Assembly (NCBI GenBank): GCA_900544235.1
Contig: UQUL01000002.1
Span: 30,584 to 94,583 of the forward strand
Direction of reading: 5' to 3'
Source: an uncultured Collinsella sp.
Lineage (GTDB): Bacteria; Actinomycetota; Coriobacteriia; Coriobacteriales; Coriobacteriaceae
DNA: 64,000 nucleotides
Positions 26,977-35,221 of this stretch are shown piece by piece. Position numbers and translations under genes: made by a program. The notes below the pieces were generated by a model. It made no database searches, had not been told where the DNA came from, and saw nothing but the letters and a program-made list of their open reading frames with translations. Numbering within the stretch: the first letter of the stretch is position 1; each line of letters opens with the position of its first letter.

Positions 26977-28588
26977 GCTTTGTGGGAAATACGTACTTTG
27001 TGCCCTGTTCTGGGGGTATCTTGCCGTGAGCGTTTGCATTGGGGTCATTTCACTAGCGTCCCCCCTTTTCACAGGGGTCATTATCAATCAGCTAGCCATT
27101 GGCAGCAGCGTTCGGTTGGGACGGGTCGCATTGCTCTGTTTCCTGCTTGCGACTTTGCAGATTGGGCAGGCGGCGTTGACCTATCTATCAGAGATGCTCT
27201 ATGTAAATTTGCAGTCGCACGCGGGCTATCGGCTCAACCTCGACACACTTGAACACATCAAGCGTCTCCCACAGGAGTTCTTTGTCCATTTTGATGCGTC
27301 GTACTATAACCAGCAGATTAACCATGATGCAAACGACCTCATCATCTTTGTAATTGGTTCCATTGTTCAGGTTGTAAGCAACGCCGTCTCGCTCTTAACG
27401 ATTTTCAGTGTTTTGTTGATTCTAAATGCCCGCTTGGGTTTGGTGTGCGCAGCTCTGGTGGCGGTGGGAGGGGGGCTTTACTGCGTTTTCCGGCAAGGTC
27501 TGTTCAATAAGAGTTTCGATATGCAGGAGCAGTCTGCGCGCTTCTTTTCACGGTTGCAAGATCAGCTGGATAAAGTCGCCTTTCTTCGTAGGCACGTTCT
27601 TTTTAGGCGCTTTAGGGATAAGCTTTCCCTTGCTTTTGATGAACTGTATCCCACCATCCTCGCCAACCAAAAAGTTACCTCCGGGTTTACACTGAGTAAT
27701 TCCATCGTCAGGTCACTGGCTCAGGGCGTTCTGCTGGTTATTGGAGCTATCGAAGTTGCTGACGGCAGGCTTCTACCTGGTTATCTTGTAACTGTAGTGG
27801 GATATTATGGAAGTCTAAGCGCGGCTATACAGTACTTCCTTACATGGGGGAAGGATTATCAGGCCAGCCGCGTATCTTACAAGCGACTCCGCAGAATTTG
27901 GGACATTCAAGAAGAGCAAGACGGAGAAGCTCAACTTGATGAAGTGAACGAGATCGAATGCAGGCAGGTTGGTTTTTCCTATCCTGGAACCGATAAGACA
28001 GTTTTTGTCGGTCGGTGTTTATATTTTCAAAAAGGAATGCTGTATGGAATCTCTGGGGCAAATGGGATCGGTAAGAGCACTTTGCTTGAAATCCTTTTGG
28101 GGACGTATCCAGATGACACAACGGGTTCTGTTTTGTACAACGGGATAGACCAACTTGAGATAGATCGCTATGCATTGCGTGTGAAAAACATCGGGGTTGC
28201 CGAACAAGAACCACCGATTTTGGAGGATACCATCGAAGCAAACTTAATGCTTCTCTCGCCTAGTCAGGACACTGATAAGCTAAACAAATACATTGACGAT
28301 CTTGGGCTGCGGGAGATGGTATCAGTGGCGCCGAACGGTCTGGAGACTATCCTTGACGAGCGTAGACAAAATATATCGGGTGGGGAGAAGCAAAAGATTG
28401 CCATCATCAGGCTGCTTCTTCAAAATCCGAGCGCCATGCTGTTCGACGAGCCGACATCGGCGCTCGACAGAGCAAGCCGATCAGCGCTTATTGAGATTCT
28501 TCAGCAGAAGAAAAAAGATCATATCGTAATTGTAGTTTCGCACGATGCTGAATTGCTTGAGGCTTGCGATGAAGTGATTGAGCTGTAG
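26969..28588 (+). CDS. ABC exporter, fused membrane and ATPase domains, no C39 peptidase
   Basis: A 539-aa type-I ABC exporter half-transporter. About six membrane helices lie in residues 1-300 (YVLCALFWGYLAVSVCIGVI at the start). The ATPase has Walker A SGANGIGKSTLLEILLG, signature NISGGEKQKIAIIRLLLQNP, Walker B AMLFDEPTSALDRASRS and VVSHDAELLEACDEV. It starts within the maturase 3' end and probably exports the modified peptide. There is no N-terminal C39 protease to cut the leader, and no other protease in the cluster, so the leader must be removed by a housekeeping enzyme or one encoded elsewhere. Confidence 0.87.
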   Translation: MLRLCGKYVLCALFWGYLAVSVCIGVISLASPLFTGVIINQLAIGSSVRLGRVALLCFLLATLQIGQAALTYLSEMLYVNLQSHAGYRLNLDTLEHIKRLPQEFFVHFDASYYNQQINHDANDLIIFVIGSIVQVVSNAVSLLTIFSVLLILNARLGLVCAALVAVGGGLYCVFRQGLFNKSFDMQEQSARFFSRLQDQLDKVAFLRRHVLFRRFRDKLSLAFDELYPTILANQKVTSGFTLSNSIVRSLAQGVLLVIGAIEVADGRLLPGYLVTVVGYYGSLSAAIQYFLTWGKDYQASRVSYKRLRRIWDIQEEQDGEAQLDEVNEIECRQVGFSYPGTDKTVFVGRCLYFQKGMLYGISGANGIGKSTLLEILLGTYPDDTTGSVLYNGIDQLEIDRYALRVKNIGVAEQEPPILEDTIEANLMLLSPSQDTDKLNKYIDDLGLREMVSVAPNGLETILDERRQNISGGEKQKIAIIRLLLQNPSAMLFDEPTSALDRASRSALIEILQQKKKDHIVIVVSHDAELLEACDEVIEL

Positions 28589-28654
28589 ACGCCGCAAGGT
28601 TAGCCCATTTGAGTCTTAATCTCTGCCATGGTGGGAAGCTGTTCGAGGTTGGTG

Positions 28655-28693
28655 CTTACCGGGAAAATGTAAGCCACTACACCTCCCGGTAAG
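28655..28693 (+). terminator. Weak stem-loop at the end of the RiPP cluster
   Basis: CTTACCGGGA and TCCCGGTAAG form a 10-bp stem with a 19-nt loop. There is no T-run, so termination is uncertain. A TATACT box at 28718-28723 follows and probably drives the antitoxin gene. Confidence 0.35.
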
Positions 28694-28761
28694 GTATTGC
28701 TGCGCTCTTGTGGATGCTATACTAAGTTCAGAATGATGTATAGCAACCTGAAGGATGAGAC

Positions 28762-29121
28762 ATGGAAGCCGAATTGCTCGATAAAAAATCTATTCAGATG
28801 AACGTGCGCATAGATAGCCATCTCAAAGAAGCCGGAGATGCCGTTTTGGCGCATATTGGTATGACGCCGTCGCAAGCCGTTCGGACACTTTGGGAGTATC
28901 TGGTCGTTAACGGACGCATGCCCTCGAAGGGAGACGCGGCGGCTCCGGTTTCTGACGGAGTGGGGCCCCGGCGCATGGAGTCAAGGGCCGCGCAAGGCAG
29001 CCATATCGTTCGCGATTCGTGCCTCAAATACGGCATCCCCATCCCTGAGTTCTCGGGAGACTATGACGACCTCTATGAGGAAGCAATGGCGGAGCGCTAT
29101 CCCGAGTGGGTGGAGCTATGA
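28762..29121 (+). CDS. RelB/DinJ-family antitoxin
   Basis: A 119-aa protein. The N-terminal ribbon-helix-helix (about 8-55, KKSIQMNVRIDSHLKEAGDA and GMTPSQAVRTLWEYLVVNG) is the RelB/DinJ DNA-binding and dimerisation fold. The C-terminal half (about 60-119), ending FSGDYDDLYEEAMAERYPEW, is the toxin-neutralising part. The ribosome site AAGGATGAG fits the ATG. Its TGA overlaps the ATG of a PIN-domain gene, a typical antitoxin-toxin arrangement, although RelB proteins are more often paired with RelE than with PIN toxins. Confidence 0.88.
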   Translation: MEAELLDKKSIQMNVRIDSHLKEAGDAVLAHIGMTPSQAVRTLWEYLVVNGRMPSKGDAAAPVSDGVGPRRMESRAAQGSHIVRDSCLKYGIPIPEFSGDYDDLYEEAMAERYPEWVEL

Positions 29122-29639
29122 GTGCAGACGGCATTCTCAAGTTGCTCATCGACACTAACGTATGGATGGATTACTTTTCTGGAAGGTCGGACCGGACAGC
29201 GGATGTTGCCCATCTATTCGAGATTGCCGATGTCTCGGAGCAGATTGCCCTGTTTGCCTCGTCTCTTTCGGTCAAAGATGTCTCGTATCTTGTCTCGGCG
29301 GCGATTAAGAGGGAGTGTCGAAGGAAGAATGGTTCGCTGAGCGATAACGCCATTGCGGCGGCGGACGAAACGGCCTGGGCATGCGTTCGGCAGATGCGCG
29401 AGCTCGCCCTCATCGCGCCGGTCGGTGCAGACGAGGTCTTCGACTCCTTTGTGTTCAAGTATCATCACAACGACTTTGAGGACGACCTGATGCTGGGCGT
29501 CGCCAATCGCATTGATGCCGATTACGTCGTGACAGAGGACAAAAATCTCATCAAACATACCAATGGTGTATGCATTAATGTTCAACAGGCGTTGAAGTTG
29601 GTTGAAGGGTCCAACGTCCCTTCGGCACGGCCCGTCTAA
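29118..29639 (+). CDS. PIN-domain toxin (VapC-like ribonuclease)
   Basis: A 173-aa PIN protein. The first catalytic Asp is in LLIDTNVWMDYFSG, and the C-terminal acidic pair lies in HNDFEDDLMLGVANRIDADY followed by VVTEDKNL, all typical PIN features for metal-dependent RNA cleavage. ATG 29118 overlaps the antitoxin stop; a GTG four codons upstream is less likely. It is likely a tRNA- or rRNA-cleaving growth inhibitor held inactive by the upstream RelB-like protein. Confidence 0.85.
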   Translation: MSADGILKLLIDTNVWMDYFSGRSDRTADVAHLFEIADVSEQIALFASSLSVKDVSYLVSAAIKRECRRKNGSLSDNAIAAADETAWACVRQMRELALIAPVGADEVFDSFVFKYHHNDFEDDLMLGVANRIDADYVVTEDKNLIKHTNGVCINVQQALKLVEGSNVPSARPV

Positions 29640-29787
29640 CATGCTTTATCTTGATAAAGTGGCGTTTCCTCGCCGTTAGCCGATGATGCGAGGGCGCTCG
29701 GCGTTTTCGACTGGTTTATGCACGCAAAGTCTGGGAATATACAAGTCGCATGTCTTACTGTCTAACCAGTTGCGCCAAGGAGGCACC

Positions 29788-31245
29788 ATGGACTACAAGA
29801 TTACCGGCTACGAGCTCGCCCAGCTGTTCCATTTCTTTGAGGAGATCAGCGCGATCCCCCGTGGGTCTGGCAACGAGAAGGGCATCAGCGATTTCCTGGT
29901 TGCGTTTGCCAAGGAGCGCGGCCTCGACGTGTATCAGGACGAGGTCTACAACGTCATCATTCGCAAGCCTGCATCTGCCGGCGCCGAGAATGCCCCGACC
30001 GTGATGCTGCAGGGCCACATCGATATGGTTTGCGACAAGTTGGGTTCCGTTGAGCACGACTTTGCGACCGACGGTATCGACCTGGTCGTCAAGGACGGCG
30101 TCCTCACCGCTAACGGCACCACGCTGGGCGCCGACAACGGTATCGCTGTCGCTCTGATGCTCACCGTGCTCAACGACGATTCGATTGCCCATCCGGCCCT
30201 CGAGTGCGTGTTCACCACCGACGAGGAGACCGGCCTGGTCGGCGCCGAGACGCTCGACAAGTCCCAGATTAGCGCCCGCACCATGATTAACCTTGACTCA
30301 GAGGAAGAGGGCGTTGCCACCGTCAGCTGCGCCGGCGGCGTCGTCGTTACCTACACCTGCCCGATCGTGCGCGAGCACAAGACCGGCAGCACCCTTACGC
30401 TCGAGATCTCCGGCCTGCTGGGTGGTCACTCCGGCGCCGACATCCACCTGGAGCGCGGCAACGGCAACCTCATCATGGCCCGCATCATCGACCGCCTGAT
30501 GGTTGCCGGCGAGCCCGCCATCGTTAGCTTTAACGGCGGCACCAAGGACAACGCCATCAACCGTGAGTGCAAGGCCGAGCTGGTCTACGCTGATCACGCT
30601 GCCGCCGAGGCCGCGGCCCAGATTGCAAAGGGCATCATCGCCGACGTCACTGCCGAGCTCGAAGTCTTCGACCCCGGCTTTACCTGCACCGTCGAGATTG
30701 CCGACGACGCCGAGGTCGAGGCCATGGACCAGAAGTCCGCGCTTGCCCTCATCCGCGCCCTGCGTCTTGCCCCTAACGGCGTGATTCGCCGCAACGTCGC
30801 CACCGACGGCTCCGTCGAGGTTTCCTCCAACATCGGTGTGGTTGCCACTTCTGACGACGAGGTCAAGATCATGCTGTCCCCGCGCTCCTCGATCACCTCG
30901 CTGCAGAACGAGTTCAAGGACCGCCTGCAGACGCTGGCCGATGTCCTGGGCTTCGACGCCAAGTTTGAGTTCGAGTATCCCGGCTGGAGCTATGCTGAGC
31001 ATTCGCCGGTCCGCGACGTCTTTGTCGAGAGCTATCGCGAGCTCTTTGGTTCCGAGCTGCGCATCGAGTCCATTCACGCCGGCCTTGAGTGCGGCCTGTT
31101 TGCCGAGGCCCTGCACGGCCTGGACGCCATCGCCGTGGGCCCGACGCTCTCCGATGTTCACACCCCGGACGAAAGCATGGAGCTCGCTTCTGCTGAGCGC
31201 TTCTACAAGCTGCTCGTCGACGTCCTCAAGCGCCTTGCCGCGTAA
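29788..31245 (+). CDS. pepD: Aminoacyl-histidine dipeptidase (M20 family, PepD)
   Basis: A 485-aa cytosolic zinc dipeptidase that cleaves Xaa-His and other dipeptides. M20 metal-binding motifs: MLQGHIDMVCDK (first His/Asp), GTTLGADNGIAVALML, FTTDEETGLVGA (catalytic Glu-Glu) and INLDSEEEG. The insert dimerisation domain lies about 185-390, with SGLLGGHSGADIH marking the second part of the site. Start ATG 29788 follows AAGGAGG; upstream in-frame residues are poor. Length matches PepD. Monocistronic, ended by a strong terminator. Confidence 0.94.
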   Translation: MDYKITGYELAQLFHFFEEISAIPRGSGNEKGISDFLVAFAKERGLDVYQDEVYNVIIRKPASAGAENAPTVMLQGHIDMVCDKLGSVEHDFATDGIDLVVKDGVLTANGTTLGADNGIAVALMLTVLNDDSIAHPALECVFTTDEETGLVGAETLDKSQISARTMINLDSEEEGVATVSCAGGVVVTYTCPIVREHKTGSTLTLEISGLLGGHSGADIHLERGNGNLIMARIIDRLMVAGEPAIVSFNGGTKDNAINRECKAELVYADHAAAEAAAQIAKGIIADVTAELEVFDPGFTCTVEIADDAEVEAMDQKSALALIRALRLAPNGVIRRNVATDGSVEVSSNIGVVATSDDEVKIMLSPRSSITSLQNEFKDRLQTLADVLGFDAKFEFEYPGWSYAEHSPVRDVFVESYRELFGSELRIESIHAGLECGLFAEALHGLDAIAVGPTLSDVHTPDESMELASAERFYKLLVDVLKRLAA

Positions 31246-31302
31246 AGGTTGCGCTAGCAGCAGTCCGAGCCACGTGCTAGCGGATTGCAAATGACATTAC
31301 GT

Positions 31303-31347
31303 GAGGGGGCACCCGAGCTTTTGCGACGGGTGCCCCCTCTCTTCTTT
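31303..31347 (+). terminator. Intrinsic terminator of pepD
   Basis: GAGGGGGCACCCG pairs perfectly with CGGGTGCCCCCTC (13 bp), followed by TCTTCTTTT. Confidence 0.85.
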
Positions 31348-31371
31348 TGGGAAATGGCAAATTACGGACAC

Positions 31372-32676
31372 CTAGCCTATATCCGCCTTGATGAGGTCGA
31401 GGGTGCGCTGGCAGTTTTCGCGGACGGGGCCGAGCATATGCTCGCGCAGGTCCGCCATGCCGGGCAGGTCGGCGTATTCGTCCATGACCTCTTCCATGCA
31501 AATGGGTACCTCGTAGGCGAGGTCCATCATGGTCGCAAAGCAAAACTTCTCGGATAGCCCGGCATCGGTGAGTGCCGCCTCCAGCGCGGGGTCGCCCATA
31601 CCGTGGTATCGGCGGATAGCGCCTGAACCGATGCGCCCCACACGATTTTCGCCGCCAACGCTCATGGCAAGGCGCGCTTTTCGCCGCATACGTTCGTATG
31701 CTAAGCCCGATGCGACATCGTACATGGGTGCGAGCGCCGCGTTTGTGCCTTTGCCTAGGATGAGCGAGTAGTTTTTAGCATGTGCGTCAGGCGCTCCGAT
31801 AATGGCGTTATAGAACAACATATAGGTAAAAAGCACAAGATTCATGTGGTGGGGGACTGTGTTAACCAGTCGTTCTTGGATGTCTCGTGTAGTTGGTCCT
31901 CCGTCGGCGGTGTATTTCTGGCTTGGCAATACACCGAGCGCCTGGCAAAAGTCCTCCTGATGCAGCCTTTCGATATTTCCGCTGCTATTGACCATTCTGT
32001 CGTACCGTTCAACGACGAGCGCGGCTTCGTCTTCAAATGTGTAATAGGAGACGTTGGCAGTTGGAATGCCAACACGCCGAGCCGTTTTCATGCAGACGAA
32101 TTCGTTTAAGGCCTGATGTTTGAACCCAACGACACCGTTTTTGAAGATATGGGTAGTGGGGGATGATCCTAGACATTCGCACCATTGGCCATCATGCCAA
32201 GCTAGTGCAAATTTGCCTTGATTGCCGCCCAGGGACCAGCTTTCGTTGGAGCCCATCCATGCCTCTCTTTCGTCATCGCGAATTGCTTTGAGCTTGTGAG
32301 CGATTTGAGAATTGGTAAGCGGGCGGTATGCCGAGACCCTGCCGCGGGCGGCGTCTAATTGATCGGCTCGACAAAACTGAACGGCCCCCGCGCAGTCAAG
32401 ACCGATATGGCACAAGAGGGCGACGGGGTTGTTGGATGCAACATCATGCTCGGTGGCAATAGCGCGACGCTGCTCTTGACTGTCGGGCAAAAGGCCAAAT
32501 AGGAACGGGCGGACGATGTTATGGCCATACGTGCGATTGGAAAGCGGCATTGTTAGCGATAACGGTGCTCCGCGATAGGTTGGGGCGTATGCAAAGCTGC
32601 AAAGTCCATGCTCGTCTTGCCGGAGAGTGCCGGCGATTTCGCCACAAATGAGGGTCGCGAGTTCCATCTCTGCCAT
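31372..32676 (-). CDS. hipA: HipA-family serine/threonine kinase toxin
   Basis: A 434-aa HipA. An N-terminal HipA_N part (about 1-105, PLSLTMPLSN, FLFGLLPDS) is followed by the kinase core: a P-loop-like segment in SWSLGGNQGKFALAW, FVCMKTARRVGIPTANVSYY, the catalytic loop GAPDAHAKNYSLIL with Asp and Asn, and the metal-binding Asp in APMYDVASGLAY. E. coli HipA phosphorylates glutamyl-tRNA synthetase and causes persistence. It starts one base after the stop of the HTH gene, giving a hipBA operon. Confidence 0.9.
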   Translation of the reverse strand: MAEMELATLICGEIAGTLRQDEHGLCSFAYAPTYRGAPLSLTMPLSNRTYGHNIVRPFLFGLLPDSQEQRRAIATEHDVASNNPVALLCHIGLDCAGAVQFCRADQLDAARGRVSAYRPLTNSQIAHKLKAIRDDEREAWMGSNESWSLGGNQGKFALAWHDGQWCECLGSSPTTHIFKNGVVGFKHQALNEFVCMKTARRVGIPTANVSYYTFEDEAALVVERYDRMVNSSGNIERLHQEDFCQALGVLPSQKYTADGGPTTRDIQERLVNTVPHHMNLVLFTYMLFYNAIIGAPDAHAKNYSLILGKGTNAALAPMYDVASGLAYERMRRKARLAMSVGGENRVGRIGSGAIRRYHGMGDPALEAALTDAGLSEKFCFATMMDLAYEVPICMEEVMDEYADLPGMADLREHMLGPVRENCQRTLDLIKADIG

Positions 32677-33108
32677 TTATTTCACAACCTTGCAGCCAAA
32701 GGAGAGGTTTGAAGTGCCGGAAAGGCCTTGCTCGGCTGCGATTTGGGCCAGCAAGGCACCATAGGAAGATGGCGTTCCTTGTCGAGTGGGTCGTCTGCCT
32801 ACGCTTGGCTTTGGCAGGGTATTCGAGTTCTCGATAGGGAGGTTCACTATCGTCGTCGGATGTTCGGAGGGCGATGCGATGGAGTCGTTATCGCTTTGCG
32901 CGAAGAGACCTATGCCGAGTGCGTTAAAGACGGTCAGCAGCTTGTCGAGCCGAATACCCGTGGCATCTCCCAGCTCGAGCGATGCGAGCAGGCGCTCCGA
33001 AACACCGGCTTTTTTGGCGAGGGTCGCACGGGTGAGACCCTGAGCCTCGCGTGCCTGGCGCACGTAGATGCCAGCTTGGCGCGGTGTGGTGATGGGAAGG
33101 GTATCCAC
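32677..33108 (-). CDS. hipB: HipB-like XRE-family antitoxin
   Basis: A 143-aa protein. The XRE HTH (about 10-65) reads AGIYVRQAREAQGLTRATLA, then KKAGVSERLLASLELG and LDKLLTVFNALGIGLF, which is the usual HipB pattern. The C-terminal half is Ser/Thr/Pro-rich and not recognised. It is directly followed by hipA and preceded by an array of TGCAGACTTTTGCAT repeats, so it very probably represses the operon with HipA. Confidence 0.88.
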   Translation of the reverse strand: MDTLPITTPRQAGIYVRQAREAQGLTRATLAKKAGVSERLLASLELGDATGIRLDKLLTVFNALGIGLFAQSDNDSIASPSEHPTTIVNLPIENSNTLPKPSVGRRPTRQGTPSSYGALLAQIAAEQGLSGTSNLSFGCKVVK

Positions 33109-33123
33109 GGCGATCTCCTAACG

Positions 33124-33192
33124 TGCAGACTTTTGCATATCAGTATGACATGCAAAAGTCTGCATGAAAAGGCCTCATGCAAAACTCTGCAT
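33124..33192. promoter_or_regulatory. HipB operator array
   Basis: TGCAGACTTTTGCAT (33124-33138) is repeated exactly inverted at 33150-33164, and a related ATGCAAAACTCTGCAT occurs at 33177-33192. The three boxes lie just before hipB and likely span the hipBA promoter. Confidence 0.8.
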
Positions 33193-33228
33193 GAGACCTT
33201 GCCCGGGCGTTTAGTTTTGAAGGGTGTT

Positions 33229-33807
33229 TTACAGCGCCAAAAAACCCAAGTGTTCCAGCAGAATCTTGAGGCCGATAAGGATGAGCACGACGCCGCCCAC
33301 GATGGTGGCAGGCTTTTCGTAGCGCGCACCAAAGGTGTGGCCAATCGCCACACCGGCAACGGAGAAGATAAACGTTGTGACGCCGATAAGCGATACAGCG
33401 GGCACGATGTCGACCGAGAGCGCGGCAAATGAGATGCCCACGGCTAGGGCGTCGATTGAGGTGGCGATAGCGAGGATTAGGTACTCGACCAGGTCAATCT
33501 TTTCGGCATCCTTGCCGTCGCCTTCATCCTCGTCCTCGGTAAAGGCCTCCCACAGCATTTTGCCGCCGATAAAGGCCAAAAGGATAAAGGCGATCCAATG
33601 GTCTATGGGTCCGATGATGCCCATGAATTGACTGCCAAGCGCCCATCCGATTACGGGCATGCCAGCCTGAAAGCCGCCAAAGAACAGGCCGAGCACCACG
33701 GCGACCTTAAGGTTGATCTTTTTCATGCCAAGGCCCTTGCAGATGGAAACGGCAAAGGCGTCCATCGAAAGGCCGATGGCGAGCAATACGAGCTCGGCGA
33801 GTCCCAT
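33229..33807 (-). CDS. mntP: Manganese efflux pump MntP
   Basis: A 192-aa membrane protein with six helices in two repeats: LVLLAIGLSMDAFAVSICKG in the first and YLILAIATSIDALAVGISFA in the second, each with the key Asp of MntP (SMDAFA, SIDALA). A charged loop EDEDEGDGKDAEK sits between. It exports Mn2+. Start 33807 follows GAGGGAG; a longer reading frame upstream overlaps the riboswitch and is not coding. A yybP-ykoY-type riboswitch precedes it. Confidence 0.93.
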   Translation of the reverse strand: MGLAELVLLAIGLSMDAFAVSICKGLGMKKINLKVAVVLGLFFGGFQAGMPVIGWALGSQFMGIIGPIDHWIAFILLAFIGGKMLWEAFTEDEDEGDGKDAEKIDLVEYLILAIATSIDALAVGISFAALSVDIVPAVSLIGVTTFIFSVAGVAIGHTFGARYEKPATIVGGVVLILIGLKILLEHLGFLAL

Positions 33808-33860
33808 GGCTTGGCTCCCTCTCTGCGGGCGGGCCCGCGTGTACCTCTTGAGGGAATAAC

Positions 33861-33996
33861 AAAAAAGACCCGTGGCGTACGCGTTGCGCGCACAGCCACG
33901 AGTCTCGTTCATTAAGGCAAGCCAGGCCGCATCGGCCAGTGTGTTGACTTACCGCGCCACCGGAGGCGAATCCGGTCACGCGACTACTCCCTCATT
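33861..33996 (-). promoter_or_regulatory. yybP-ykoY manganese riboswitch with terminator, upstream of mntP
   Basis: Read on the minus strand, the leader has GGGAGTAGTCGCG (the conserved GGGAGUAG entry), a GC stem CCGGATTCGCCTCCGG, GTCAACACACTGG (cf. GUCAACAUACU in E. coli mntP) and GCCTTAATGAACGAGAC. It is followed by an intrinsic terminator (ACTCGTGGC...GCCACGGGTCTTTTTT, 33861-33906). Mn2+ binding in this class prevents terminator formation and turns on export genes, as expected for mntP. Confidence 0.85.
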
Positions 33997-34153
33997 TATG
34001 CGAATCCAGATGCTACCACATAAGCAGCCCATTTGGGTTGGGCTCTCAGCTGTGTTCGCTCATTCTGTAAGCATCGGATTTCGCAAGCGCCGCGGGGACA
34101 AACCGTGAGAAACTATTTAGCGTTTATGGAGCGTATACGATGGGAGCGATGCC

Positions 34154-35221
34154 TTGGATAAGAACGAGCTGCAAAAGCGTATGGAACAGGCCATCCGCCT
34201 GACGGCACCTGGTCAGCCGATCCGCACCGCCCTCGACATGATCATCGCCGGTCACCTGGGCGCCCTTATCTGCGTCGGCGACACCGAAAACGTGCTCGCT
34301 GCCGGTAACGACGGCTTCCCGCTCAACATTTCGTTCACCTCGAACCGTCTGTTCGAGCTCTCCAAGATGGACGGTGCCATCGTCATCGACGGCGACCTCA
34401 CCCAGATCCTGCGCGCCAACTTCCACCTCAATCCCGATCCCTCGCTTGCCACGAGCGAGACGGGCATGCGCCACCGCACCGCCGCTCGCATGTCGGTGCT
34501 CACCGATGCCATCGTGATCTCGGTCTCGGCCCGTCGTGCCGTCGTTAACGTGTACGTTCACGGCAAGAGCTACGAGATCCAGCCCGTCACCACCATCATG
34601 AGCTCGGTCAACCAGCTCGTCGCCACGCTTCAGACTACTCGTCAGTCGCTCGACCGCTCCCTGCTGCGCCTGACGGCCCTCGAGCTCGACGACTACGTTA
34701 CGCTCGCCGACATTACCGGTATTTTCTCGAGCTTCGAGATCATGCAGCAGGCAAAGACCGAGCTTAAGGATTGCATCGTCAAGCTGGGCAACCAGGGCAA
34801 GCTCGTGCAGATGCAGCTCGAGCAGCTCGCCGGTTCCAGCATGGATACCGAATACGACCTGATGATCCGCGACTACGCGAGCGATTCCTCCGAGGCAAAC
34901 GCCGAGAAGATTCGTGCAGAGCTCGCTCGCATGACGCCTAAGGACCTGTCCGACCCGCAGCACGTGGCGGCAGTTCTGGGCTATGACGACCTGGACGAGG
35001 ACTCCGTCATGACGCCGTTGGGCCTGCGCACGCTTTCGCGAGTGTCCGTCGTACGCGACGGCGTGGCCGAGAAGATCGTCGACGAGTACGGCTCGCTGCA
35101 GGAGCTCATGGACGACATCAGCGAGGATCCGGAGCGCCTGGGCGACTTTGGCGTCAACAACCCTGCCATTCTTGCGGACTCGCTGTACCGCATGAAGGGC
35201 ACCAAACAGGGGAACGCATAA
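34154..35221 (+). CDS. disA: DNA integrity scanning protein DisA (diadenylate cyclase)
   Basis: A 355-aa octameric enzyme that makes c-di-AMP from two ATP and slows at branched DNA. The DAC domain (about 1-145) has GALICVG, the catalytic MDGAIVIDGD (DGA motif) and GMRHRTAARMS (RHR motif). A helical linker follows, and a C-terminal helix-hairpin-helix DNA-binding region begins about 285 (GLRTLSRVSVVRDGVAEKIV). The start is TTG 34154 with GGGAG 7 nt upstream; no in-frame ATG exists nearby. The gene's TAA overlaps the ispD ATG. Confidence 0.93.
   Translation: MDKNELQKRMEQAIRLTAPGQPIRTALDMIIAGHLGALICVGDTENVLAAGNDGFPLNISFTSNRLFELSKMDGAIVIDGDLTQILRANFHLNPDPSLATSETGMRHRTAARMSVLTDAIVISVSARRAVVNVYVHGKSYEIQPVTTIMSSVNQLVATLQTTRQSLDRSLLRLTALELDDYVTLADITGIFSSFEIMQQAKTELKDCIVKLGNQGKLVQMQLEQLAGSSMDTEYDLMIRDYASDSSEANAEKIRAELARMTPKDLSDPQHVAAVLGYDDLDEDSVMTPLGLRTLSRVSVVRDGVAEKIVDEYGSLQELMDDISEDPERLGDFGVNNPAILADSLYRMKGTKQGNA

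Noticed and set aside
33808..33912. Upstream extension of mntP by 35 codons
   Set aside because: It runs through the riboswitch terminator, and the ATG at 33807 has a proper ribosome site.
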